The position numbers and the translations under genes were made by a program. DNA of 64,000 nucleotides from positions 74,673,670-74,737,669 of the forward strand of contig NW_022098069.1 in NCBI RefSeq assembly GCF_002288925.2, given 5' to 3'. The notes below the pieces were generated by a model. It was given only the letters and a program-made list of their open reading frames with translations, searched no databases and was not told the DNA's origin. Positions within the stretch are counted from its first letter, which is position 1, and every line of letters starts with the position of its first letter. Below, piece after piece: positions 49,520 to 60,605 of the stretch. Source of the DNA: Delphinapterus leucas. Lineage: Eukaryota; Chordata; Mammalia; Artiodactyla; Monodontidae.

Positions 49520-52500
49520 TTTTCCCCTTGGATTCCATATATATGTGTTAGTGTACGGTATTTGTTTTTCCCTTTCTGACTTACTTCACTCTGTATGACA
49601 GACTCTAGGTCCATCCAACTCACTACAAATAACTCAATTTCATTTCTTTTTATGGCTGAGTAATACTGCATTGTATATATATGCCACATCTTCTTTATCC
49701 ATTCATCTGTTGATGGACACTTAGGTTGCTTCCATGTCCTGGCTACTGTAAATACAGCTGCACTGGATATTTTGGTACATGACTCTTTTTGAATTATGGT
49801 TTTCTCAGGGTATATGCCCAGGAGTGGGATTGCTGGGTCGTATGGTAGTTCTATTTGTAGTTTTTTAAGGAACCTCCATACTGTTCTCCATAGTGGCTGT
49901 ATCAATTGACATTCCCACCAACAGTGCAAGAGAGTTCCTTTTCTCCACACCCTCTCCAGCATTTATTGTCTCTAGATTTTTTGATGATGGCCATTCTGAC
50001 CAGTGTGAGATGATATCTCATTATCGTTTTGATTTGCATTTCTCTAATGATTAATGATGTTGAGCATTCTTTCATGTGTTTGTTGGCAATCTGTATATCT
50101 TCTTTGGAGAAATGTCTATTTAGGTCTTCTGCCCATTTTTGGATTGGGTTGTTTGTTTTTTTGTTATTGAGCTGCATGAGCTGCTTGTAAATTTTGGAGA
50201 TTAATCCTTTGTCAGTTGCTTCATTTGCAAATATTTTCTCCCATTCTGAGGGTTGTCTTTTGGTCTTGTTTATGGTTTCCTTTGCTGTGCAAAAGTTTTT
50301 AAGTATCATTAGGTCCCCTTTGTTTATTTTTGTTTCTATTTCCATTTCTCTAGGAGGTGGGTCAAAAAGGATCTTGCTGTGATTTATGTCATAGAGTGTT
50401 CTGCCTATGTTTTCCTCTTAGAGTTTGATAGTGTCTGGCCTTACATTTAGGTATTTAATCCATTTTGAGTTTATTTTTGTGTATGGTGTTATGGAGTGTT
50501 CTAATTTCATAGTTTTACATGTACCTGTCCAGTTTTCCCAGCACCACTTATTGAAGAGGCTGTCTTTTCTCCACTGTATATTCTTGCCTCCTTTATCGAA
50601 GATGAGTTGACCATATGTGCATGGACTTATCTCTGAGCTTTCTATCCTGTTCCATTGATCTATATTTTTGTTTTTGTGCCAGTACCATATTGTCTTGATT
50701 ACTGTAGCTTTGTAGTATAGTCTGAAGTCAGGCAGCCTGATTCCTCCAGCTCCATTTTTAGTTCTCCAGATTGCTTTGGCTATTCGGGGTCTTTTGTGTT
50801 TCCATACAAATTGTGAAATTTTTTGTTCTAGTTCTGTGATAAATGCCATTGGTGGTTTGATAGGGATTGCATTGCGTTTGTAGATTGCTTTGGGTAGTAG
50901 AGTCATTTTCACAATATTGATTTTTTCAATCCAAGAACATGGTATATCTTGCCATCGGTTTGTATCATCTTTAATGTCTTTCATTAGTGCCTTATGCTTT
51001 TCTGCATACAGGTCTTTTGTCTCTATAGGTCAGTATATTCCTAGATATTTTATTCTTTTTGTTGCAGTGGTAAATGGGAGTGTTTTCTTGATTTCACTTT
51101 CAGGTTTTTCATCACTAGTGTATAAGAATGCCAGAGATTTCTGTGCATTAATTTTGTATCCTGCTCCTTTACCAAATTCATTGATTAGCTCTAGTAGTTT
51201 TCTGGTAGCATTTTTAGGATTCTTTGTGTAGAGTATGATGTCATCTGCAAAGAGTGGCAGCTTTACTTCTTCTTTTCCAATTTGGATTCCTTTTATTTCT
51301 TTTTCTTCTCTGATTGCTGTGGCTAAAACTTCCAAAACAATGTTGAATAAGAGTGGTGAGAGTGGGCAACCTTGTCTTCTTCCTGATCTTAGTGGGAATG
51401 GTTTCAGTTTTTTAGCATTGAGGATGATGTCGGCTGTGGGTTTGTCATATATGGCCTTTATTATGTTGAGCAAAGTTCCCTCTATGCCTTCTTTCTTCAG
51501 GGTTTTTGTCATAAATAGGTGTTGAATTTTGTCGAAAGCTTTCTCTGCATCTATTGAGATGATCATATGGTTTTTCTCCTTCAGTTTGTTAATATGGTGT
51601 ATCACGTTGATTGATTTGCGTATATTGAAGAATCCTTGCATTCCTGGAATAAGCCCCCTTAATCATGGTGTATGATCCTTTTAATGCGCTGTTGGATTCT
51701 GTTTGCTAATATTTTGTTGAGGATTTCTGCATCTATGTTCATCAGTGATATTGGCCTGTAGTTTTCTTTTTTTGTGGCATCTTTGTCTGGTTTTGGTATC
51801 AGGGTGATGGTGGCCTCGTAGAATGAGTGTGAGAGTGTTCCTCCCTCTGCTATATTTTGGAAGAGTTTGAGAAGGATAGGTGTTAGCTCTTCTCTAAATG
51901 TTTCTTCGAATTCACCTGTGAGGCCATTTGGTCTTGGGCTTTTGTTTGTTGTAACATTTTAAATCACAGTTTCAATTTCAGTGCTTGTGTTTGGTCTGTG
52001 TATATTTTCTCTTTCTTCCTGGTTCAGTCTCAGAAGGTTGTGCTTTTCTAAGAATTTGTCCATTTCTTCCAGGTTGTCCATTTTATAGGCATATAGTTGC
52101 ATATAGTAATCTCTCATGATCCTTTGTATTTCTGCAGTGACAGTTGTTACTTCTCCTTTTTCATTTCTATTTCTATTGATTTGAGTCTCTCCCTTTTTTT
52201 CTTGGTGAATTTGGCTAATGTTTTGTCAACTTTGTTTATCTTCTCAAAGAACAAGCTTTTAGTTTTATTGATCTTTGCTCTCATTTCCTTCATTTCTTCT
52301 TCATTTATTTCTGATCTGATTTTTATGACTTCTTTCCTTCTGCTAACTTTGGGGTTTTTCTTGTTCTTTCTCTAACTGCTTTCGGTGTAAAGTTAGGTTG
52401 TTTATTTGATATGTATTTTGTTTCTTGAGGAAGGATTGTATTGCTATAAACTTCCCTCGTAGAACTGCTTTTGCTGCATCCCATAGGTTTTGGGTTATCA

Positions 52501-53334
52501 TGTTTTCATTGTCATTTTTTTCAAGGTATTTTTTTATTCCTTCTTTGATTTCTTCAATGATCTTATGGTTATTTAGTAGCATATTGTGTAGCCTCCATGT
52601 GTTTGTATTTTTTACAGTTTTTTTTTTCCTGTAATTGATATCTAGTCTCATAGTGTTGTGGTCAGAGAAGATACTTAATACAATTTCAGTTTTCTTAAAT
52701 TTACCAAGGCTTGATTTGTGACCCATGATATGATCTATCCTGGAGAATGTTCCATGAGCACTTGAGAAGAAAGTGTATTCTGTTGTTTTTTGATGGAATG
52801 TCCTATAAGTATGAAGTAAGTCCATCTTGTTTAATGTATCATTTAATGCCTGTGTTTCCTTATTTATTTTCATTTTGGATGATCTGTCCATTGGTGAAAG
52901 TGGGGTGATAAAGTCCCCTACTCTGATTGTGTTACTGCTGATTTCCCCTTTTATGGCTTTTAGCATTTGCCTTATGTATTGAAGTGTTCCTATGTTGGGT
53001 GCATAAATATTTACAATTGTTGTATCTTCTTCTTGGATTGATCCTTTGATCATTATCCTTCTTTGTCTCTTGTAATAGTCTTTATTTAAAGTCTATTTTG
53101 TCTGATATGAGAATTGCTTCTCCAGCTTTCTTTTAATTTCCATTCACATAGAATATCTTTTTCCATCCCCTCACTTCCAGTCTGTACATGTCCTTAGGTC
53201 TGAAGTGGGTCTCTTGTAGACAGCATATATATGTGTCTTTTTTTTATCCATTCAGCCAGTCTATGTCTTTTGGTTGCAGCATTTAATCCATTTACATTTA
53301 AGGTAATTATCAATATGTATGTTCCTTTTACCAT
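49520..53334 (-). pseudogene. L1 ORF2 pseudogene (copy B)
   Basis: The start codon is about 53334, just after the ORF1 end. Open pieces are 52343-53053 (endonuclease, with NIYAPNIGTLQYIRQML and a VGDFITPL motif where FNTPL is usual), 51030-51641 (RT, with [20 protein letters not shown] and an intact FADD box in [12 protein letters not shown]), 50418-50984 (RT thumb region), 49902-50345 and 49465-49962 (C-terminal Cys domain, with CWRGCGEK and HCWWEC now in different frames). The enzyme would nick DNA and copy L1 RNA; this copy is dead because of frameshifts and the Asn-to-Ile change in the endonuclease. Confidence 0.93.
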
Positions 53335-53338
53335 TTTC

Positions 53339-54350
53339 CTAATTGTTTTGGGTTTGTTTTTGTAATCCTTTCCTTCCTTGTTTTTCCTGCCTGGAGAATT
53401 CCTTTAGCATTTGTTTTAAAGCTGGTTTGGTGGTGCTGAATTCTCTTACCTTTTGCTTGTCTGTAAAGGTTTTATTTTCTCCATCAAATCTGAATGAGAT
53501 CCTTGCTGGGTAGAGTAATTTTGGTTGTAGCTTTTTCCCTTTCATCACTCTAAATATGTCCTGCCACTCCCTTCTGGTTTGCAGAGTTTCTGCTGAAAGA
53601 TCAGCTGTTAACCTCATGGGGATTCCCTTTTATGATGTTTGTTGCTTTTCCCTTTCTGCTTTTAATATTTTTCTTTGTAGTTAATTTTTGTTAGTTTGAT
53701 TAATATGTGTCTTCACATGTTTCTGCTTGCATTTATCCTGTATGGGACTCTGTGCACTTCCTGGACTTGATTGACTACTTCCTTTCCCATGTTAGGGAAA
53801 TTTTCAACTCTAATCTCTTCAAATATTTTCTCAGACCCTTTCTTTTTTCTCTTCTTTTTCTGGAACCCCTATAATTTGAATGTTGTTTAATGTTGTCCCA
53901 GAGGTCTGAGACTGTCCTCAATTCTTTTCATTCTTTTTTCTTTATTCTGCTCTGTGGTAGTTATTTCCACTATTTTATCTTCCAGGTCACTTATTCATCC
54001 TTCTGCCTCATTTATTCTGCTGTGAATTCCTTCTAGAGAGATTTTAATTTCATTTAGTGTGTTGTTCATCATTGTTTGTTTACTCTTTAGTTCTTCTAGG
54101 TCCTTGTTAAACGTTTCCTGTATTTTCTCCATTCTATTTTCAAGATTTTTGATCATCTTTACTATCATAACTCTGAATTGTTTTTCAGGTAGACTGCCTA
54201 TTTCCTCTTCATTTATTTGTTCTGGTGGGTTTTTACCTTAGTCCTTCATCTGCTGCATATTTCTCTGTCTTCTGATTTTGTTTAACTTACTGTGTTTGAG
54301 GTCTCTTTTCGCAGGCTGCAAGTTCATAGTTCCTGTTGTTTTTGGTGTCT
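53339..54350 (-). pseudogene. L1 ORF1 pseudogene (copy B)
   Basis: ORF1 encodes the L1 RNA-binding chaperone. The C-terminal 92 residues are still open at 53339-53617 and end in QEKQGRKGLQKQTQNN just before ORF2. Upstream, the reading frame is broken repeatedly, so the coiled-coil and RRM parts can only be placed by position. The start near 54350 is an estimate from usual ORF1 length (about 1 kb). Confidence 0.7.
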
Positions 54351-56150
54351 GCCCTCAGTGGGTGAAGTTGGTTCAGTGACTTGTGTAAACTTCCTGTTGG
54401 AGGGGACTGGTGTCTGTGTTCCAGTGGGTGGGGCTGGATATTGTCTTTCTGGTGGGCAGGACCCCATATGGTGGTGTGTTTTGGGGTGTCTGTGAACTTA
54501 GTATGATTTTAGGCAGCCTCTCTGCTAGTGGGCGGGGTTGTGTTCCTGTCTTGCTGGTTAATTGGCATGGGGCATCCAGCACTGGAGTTTGCTGGCCATT
54601 GGTCAGCGCTGGGTGTCAGCGTTGAGATGGCGCTCTCTGGGAGATCTCTTGCTGATTGATATTACATGGGGCTGGGAGGTCTCTGGTGGTCCAATGTCTT
54701 GAACTCAGTTCTCCCACCTCAGGGTCTCAGGCCTGACACCAGGCCAGAGCCCCAACACCCTGTCAGCCACACGGCTCAGAAGAAAAGGGAGAAAAAAGAA
54801 AGAAAAAAATTATTAAAATAAAAAAAAGTAATAATTAAAAAAAGAAGAGAGCAATCAAACCAATAAACAAATTTACCAATGATAACAAGAGCTAAAAAGT
54901 ATACTAGGATAAACATAAAAATCAGAAACAAATCAGTCATAGACAGCAGACCCCAAGTTTACAGTTGCTCCCAATGTCCACTCCCTCAATTTTGGGATGG
55001 TTCATTGTCTATTCAGTTTTTCCACAGATGCAGGGTATATCAAGGTGATTGTCAGGATTTAATGTGCTACACCTGAAGCTGTACAGAGAGATTTCCCTTT
55101 CTCTTCTTTGCTTGCACAGCTCCTGGGTTTCAGCTTTGGTTTTGGCCCCACCTCTGTGTGTAGGTTGCCCTCAGGCATCTGTTCCCGCCAAGACAGAACG
55201 GGGTTAAAGGAGAGGCTGATTAGGGGGCTCTGGCTCACTCATGCCAGGGGTGTGGGGAGGGAGGGGTAGGGTAGTTATAATTGGAATGTGGGGCGAGCCT
55301 GTGGCAGCAAGAACCTGAGACACATCATGTGTTCTCCTGGGGGACCTGTCCCTGGATCACAGGACCCTGACAGTGGCATGTTGCACAGGCTTCCAGGGGG
55401 GTGTGGACCTGTGACCTGTGCCTGCACACAGGATTCTTGGTGGCTGCAGCAGCAGTGTTAGCGTTTCATGCCCGTCTCTGGGGTTCGAGCTGATAGCTGT
55501 GGCTCATGCCCGTCTCTGGAGCTTGTTTAGGCGGTGCTTCGTATCCCCTCTCCTCATGCACCCCCAAACAATGGTCTCTTGCCTCTTAGGAAGTTCCAGA
55601 CTTTTTCCTGGACTCCCTCCTGGCTAGCTGTGGCGAAGTAGGCCCCTTCAGGTTGTGTTCACGCAGCCAACCCCAGTCCTCTCCCTGGGATCTGACCTCT
55701 GAAGCCAGAGCCTCAGCTCCCAGCGCCTACCCGTCCCGGCAGGTGAGCAGACAAGCCTCTCAGGCTGGTGAGTGCTGGTCAGCACTGATCCTCTGTGGAG
55801 GAATCTCTCCACTTTGCCCTCTGCACCCCTGTTGCTGTGCTCTCCTCTGGCTCAAAGCTTCCCCTCCGCCACTCCCTGTCTCCACCAGTGAAGGGACTTC
55901 GTAGTGTATGGCAACTTTTCCTCCTTCATGGCTCCCATCCCTATTCTTTTGTCTTTTTTTTTTCTTTTTCCTTTTTCCCTACCCAGGTATGTGGGGATTT
56001 TCTTGCCTTTTGGGAAGTCTGAGGTTTTCTCCCAGCATTCAGTGGGTGTTCTGTAGGAGTTGTTCCGCATGTAGATGTATTTTTGATGCATTTGTGGGGA
56101 GGAAGTTGACCTCCATGTCTTACTCCTCCGCAATCTTGAAGGTCCCCCAT
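54351..56150 (-). promoter_or_regulatory. L1 5'UTR (internal promoter region), copy B
   Basis: This is GC-richer than its surroundings, as expected for an L1 5'UTR carrying the internal pol II promoter. It ends at the element's 5' terminus (56150). An A-rich patch at 54779-54860 interrupts it. Frames at 54292, 55418 and 55653 are shadows of this GC-rich non-coding DNA. Confidence 0.65.
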
Positions 56151-56164
56151 GGAATGATATCTTT
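56151..56164. repeat. Target-site duplication, right copy
   Basis: GGAATGATATCTTT matches 46455-46468 exactly. Confidence 0.9.
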
Positions 56165-58633
56165 CAACTATTGAAAGGAAAAAATAAAACCCTGAAAATA
56201 CAGAATTTACTATCACAAAATATTCTTCAACAATGGAGATTAAAACCATTTTCAAGGAAATTAAAATCCTTATCAGAGAAATATGCTGAGAAATTTTGTT
56301 ATAGCAGACCAGCAATGCAAGAAAAGCTAAAGAAGGTCCTTTATAAGATATGTAAGAGTTTTCTCTTGTTTTCTGATTTTTCTAAAGAATAATTTATTGC
56401 TCAAGAAAAAATATATAATAATTGTATTACAACACTTGTAAAGTATTTAGAAATAAAGTACAACTAAAATAGCTTTAAAATGAGTGGAGGAGGATGAATC
56501 TTATATATGACATAGTTTTATGTTATTTGAAGGTAGACTGTGATATATTAAAGATGGATTAGTTAAACCTAGATAGAGCAGTATAAAAGAAGAGATATTG
56601 CCACTTGCAAATGAGTAGATAAATGGAAAACTAAAAATACTACTCAATCCAAAAAAAAAAAAATGAAGGAACAGAGTAGGAAAATAAAAACCAAAAAATT
56701 ATGTGGGATAAATAGAAAACACATAGCAAGATGGCAGATTTAAATCTAAGTAAAATGTTAATTATATGAATTGGTTTAAGCACTCAGTGAAAAAGCAGTG
56801 ATTATCAGAATGGGGGAGTGAGGGGCAAGCAAGAATCAAGTAGCTTAAAAGAATGGAAAAAGTATATCATGCAAACACTAATGTTAGAAAGCAGGATTAT
56901 ATATATTACTGTAAGGTAAAAGAGACTTCAGGAGTAAGAATATTTATAGAGATAAAGTAGATTATTTCATAATGGTAAAATATTCATCAAGAAGATGTAT
57001 AATTCTTTATGTGTTTTTTTGTCAGTTACAGAGCTTTAACACATGTGAAACAAAAACTGACAGAACTGAAAGTAAAAACTGACAAATACAAGTAATCATT
57101 GGTTATTTCAATATCCACTCTTAGTAACTGATAAAACAGTAAATCAATAAGATTATAGAAAACTTAAGCAAAAATATCACCTAATTTTACCTACTTGACA
57201 GTTAGTTAGACTGACATTTTAATTAGACTGGTCAAGAAAAAAAAGAGAAGATAAATATTATCAATTACAGAAAAGAAATGGAAAGAGTGGGCATCACTAC
57301 AGATTCAATAGAGTATGAAAGTGCAGTAAGGGATTGCTATGAACATCTTTATGCCAGTAAATTAAATAATCCAATAAATTCTGTGAAAAACACAAGTACT
57401 AAACTATCTCAAGAAGTAATAGAAAATGTAAATAGTCCTATATCTATTAAAATTTGAATTCATAGTTAAAATATTTTCCACAAAGTAAACTCAAGACTTA
57501 GATGGATTTAAGGGAAATTCTGTCAAACATCTGGAGAAGATAAAAACAAATCTTACACTAATTCTTTCAGAAAATAGAAGCGGAAATGCCTTCTAATTCA
57601 CTTTATGTTACCAGTATTAACCTGGCACAACTAAACAAATATATTACAAGAAAATAAAATTGAGGATCAAAATCTTCTTAAATATAAATACAAAAATGCT
57701 CAACGAAATAATAGCAAATCAAGTACAGCAATATAGAGTAGTTATAATAAATCATGATCAAGTGGAGTAGATCCCAAGAATGCAAGTTTAAAAACTCAAT
57801 CAATGCAATTCACCATATTAACAGAGTAAAGGAGAAAACACATATTACAGTCTTGATAGATGCAGAAAAATAATTTGTTATACTTCAACTACCATACATG
57901 ATAATCCCAGCAACTTAGGAACTAATGGGGATTTCCTCAAATGGATAAAAGAAACCTATGAAAACCTACAGCTAACATAATGCTTAATGGTAAAAGATTG
58001 AATGCTTTCCCACTGATAAACAGGAACATGTCAAGGATGTCTACTCTTACCATCACTTTTACATAACATTGTACTAAAGGATCTAGTGTATTAAAGTAGA
58101 AAAAGTAATCAAAATCATATAGATTGGAAAAGAACAAGTGAAACTCTCTATATTCATAGATGACATGATAGTGAAGTAGAAAATTTAAAAATATCCATAG
58201 AAAAGCTGCTAGACTGAATATGTGAATTTAGCAAGGCCTTAGGATACAAGACCAATGTGTAAAATTCAGTTGTGTTTTTAATATATTTGTAACAAAAATT
58301 GGAAATGGGAATTTAAAATATCATCTACAATAGCATGAAAATATGAAATACCCAGGGATTACTTTAACAAAATATGTGTAAGACCTGTATACTGAAAGTT
58401 ATAAGACAAGGATAACACTTTTACCACTGTGAGTCAACATTGTACTGGAAATTCTAGCAACAGCAATTAGGCAAGAAAAATAAATAAAAGACAATTAAAT
58501 TGGTAAGAACAAGTAAACATGCATTAACAGATAACATGATCCTATATTTAGAACATCCTCAAAAATTCTATTAGAACTAAAATGATTTCAGCAAAGTTGC
58601 AGGGCATATGATCAAAACAAAGAAATCAATTGT

Positions 58634-58963
58634 GGGAGTTCCCTCGTGGCGCAGTAGTTAAGAATCCACCTGCCAATGCAGGGGATACAGGTTCCAGCCC
58701 TGGTCCGGGATGATCCCACATGTCACGGAGCAACTAAGCCCAGGCACCACAACTACTGAGCCTGCATGCCACAACTACTGAAGCCCACATGCCTAGAACC
58801 TGTGCTCCACAACAAAAGAAGCCACTGCAATGAGAAGCCCACGCACGGCAATGAAGAGTAGCCCCCACTCAGTGCAATTAGAGAAAGCCCACCTGCAGCA
58901 ACGAAAACCCAACGCAGCCAAAAGTAAATAAATAAACAAACAAATAAATAAATTTATTTTAAA
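58634..58963 (+). repeat. CHRL-type long tRNA-derived SINE
   Basis: The head GGGAGTTCCCTCGTGGCGCAG-like region, B-box-like GGTTCCAGCCC near 58690, a long body of 'acaactactgaagccc' type repeats and an AAATAAATAAAC-rich tail are present. An 11-bp duplication AAATCAATTGT (58623-58633 and 58964-58974) flanks it. Confidence 0.9.
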
Positions 58964-59145
58964 AAATCAATTGTATTTCCATACACTAGCAATAAACAAT
59001 CTCCCCCCATAAAACCTTAAGAAAATTATTCCATTTACAGTGGTATTAAAAAATAAAACAGGAATAAATTTAACCAAAGAGGTGTAAGACATGCATACTG
59101 AAAACTTCAAAATATTACTGAAATGAGTCAAAGAAGACCTTAATA

Positions 59146-60424
59146 TTGTGTTGGTCAAAAGATTTGTTCGTTCATTTTTTTCCATAAGATGACTCTAGTA
59201 GCACTTAGTTGTCTTTAACTTCATTTGAAACAATTTTGTTAAATTATATGTGACATCTGTCATATCAGTGTGCATTTAAGAAAAGATTTAAAATTGGTGA
59301 CTTTTTGTGTAGCCATTTTAATATTGAAGATGGAAGAGAAAGCAACATTTTTGGCATATTATGCTTTATTATTTCAAGAAAGGTAAAAAAGCAATGAAAC
59401 CCACAAAAAAATTGTGCAATGTACGGAGAAGGTGCTGTGACTGATCAAACGTGTCAAAGTAGTTTGCAAAGTTTTGTGCTGAAGATTTCTTGCTGGACTA
59501 TGCTCCACGGTCAGGCAGACCAGTTGAAGTTGATAGCGATCAAATCAAGACACTAACTTAGAATAATCAACATTATACCGCACGGGGGGTAGCTGACATA
59601 TTCAAAATATCCAAATAAGTGTTAAAAATCATTTCCACCAGCTTGGTTATGTGAATCGCTTTGATGTTTGGGTTCCACATAAGTTAAGTGAAAAAACTTT
59701 CTTGACTGTATTTCCGCATGTGAGTCTCTACTTAAACGTAATAAAAACGTTCCGTTTTTAAAACAAATTGTGATGGGCGATGAAAAGTGGATACTGTACC
59801 ATAATGTGGAATGGAAGAGATAGTGGGGCAAGCGAAATGAACCACCACCAACCACACCAAAGGCCGGTCTTCATCCAAAGAAGGTGATGTTGTATATATG
59901 GTGGGATTAGAGGGGAGTCCTCTATTATGAGCTTCTTCCAGAAAACCAAACGATTAATTCCAGCAAGTACTGCTTCTAATTAGACCAACTGAAAGCAGCA
60001 CTTGATGCAAAGCATCCAGAATTAGTCAACAGCAAACGCATAATGTTCCATCAGGATAACACAAGACCGCATGTTTCTCTGATGACCAGGCAACAACTGT
60101 TACAGCTTGGCTAGGAAGTTCTGATTCATCTGCTGTATTCACCAGACACTGCACCTTCAGATTTCCATTTATTTCAGTCTTTATAAAATTCTCTTAATGG
60201 AAAAAAATTCAATGCCCTGGAAGACTGTAAAAGGCACCTGGAACAGTTCTTTGCTCGAAAAGATAAAACGTTTTGGGAAGATGGAATTATGAAGTTGCCT
60301 GAAAAATGGCAGAAGATAGTGTAACAAAAGGGTGAATACGCTGTTCAATAAAGTTCTTGGTGAAAATAAAAAATGTGTCTTTTATTTTTACTTAAAAACC
60401 GAAGCCCCTTTTTGGCCAGCCCAA
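59146..60424 (+). mobile_element. Mariner DNA transposon, near full length (1279 bp)
   Basis: The left end TTGTGTTGGTCAAAAGATTT and the right end TTTTTGGCCAGCCCAA are imperfect inverted repeats flanked by TA (59144-59145 and 60425-60426), the expected target-site duplication. The length is that of a complete mariner (about 1.3 kb). The remembered cetartiodactyl mariner found in ruminants and whales is very similar. It inserted into the ancient L1. Confidence 0.93.
59330..60351 (+). pseudogene. Mariner transposase pseudogene
   Basis: The transposase cuts and joins the mariner ends. A start is taken at ATG 59330 (MEEKATFLAYYALLFQ) and the stop at 60349-60351, spanning about 340 codons, the usual size. 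The catalytic triad survives: Asp in GDEKW (59779-59781), Asp in HQDN (60055-60057) and Asp in APSDFHLF (60160-60162), with 92 and 34-residue spacing giving the DD34D signature. The gene is dead. Stops occur in the HTH region, after EWKR near 59820, in WWD-stop, in CF-stop near 59975, in LG-stop near 60110 and ten codons before the end; there are also frameshifts upstream of the first Asp. Confidence 0.92.
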
Positions 60425-60605
60425 TAAGTGGAAAGTCATCCTTTGTCCGCGGATTGGAAGATTTAATATCGTTAATATTGCAATATACCCCAAAGCAATC
60501 TACATATTCATTCTAATCCCTATCAAAATTTAATGGCCTTTATAGCAGAAGTGGAAAAGCTGATCCTACAATTTGTATGGAATTGCAGGGACCTCAAATA
60601 GCTTT

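Larger units (their letters stand above)
49156..56150 (-). mobile_element. L1 copy B, full length (about 7.0 kb), decayed
   Basis: Minus-strand L1 from the 5'UTR start (right end; reads GGGGGACCTTCAAGATTGCG) through ORF1 and ORF2 to the 3'UTR and a 9-nt poly(A) at 49156-49164. At 6995 bp it is the length of a complete element. The right end abuts the target-site copy at 56151. Both ORFs carry stops and frameshifts. It is similar to, but inverted relative to, the L1 at 1-4677. Confidence 0.95.
56165..60605 (+). mobile_element. Ancient L1, right part of interrupted copy
   Basis: The host L1 continues after the target site with the ORF1 end ('caacaatggagattaaaaccatt', 'ccagcaatgcaagaaaagctaaagaaggtcc') and then a decayed ORF2. 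RT landmarks are 'gatcaagtggagtagatcccaagaatgcaa' near 57755, 'cttgatagatgcagaaaaa' near 57855 and 'catagatgacatgatagtg' near 58155. It is interrupted by a CHRL SINE and a mariner, and ends at about 60605 where ERV sequence begins. A partial repetition of the RT region occurs near 58410. Confidence 0.85.

Noticed and set aside
54292..56174. Several frames of 65-124 codons in the GC-richer stretch
   Set aside because: They lie in the L1 5'UTR on either strand and show no protein signature.
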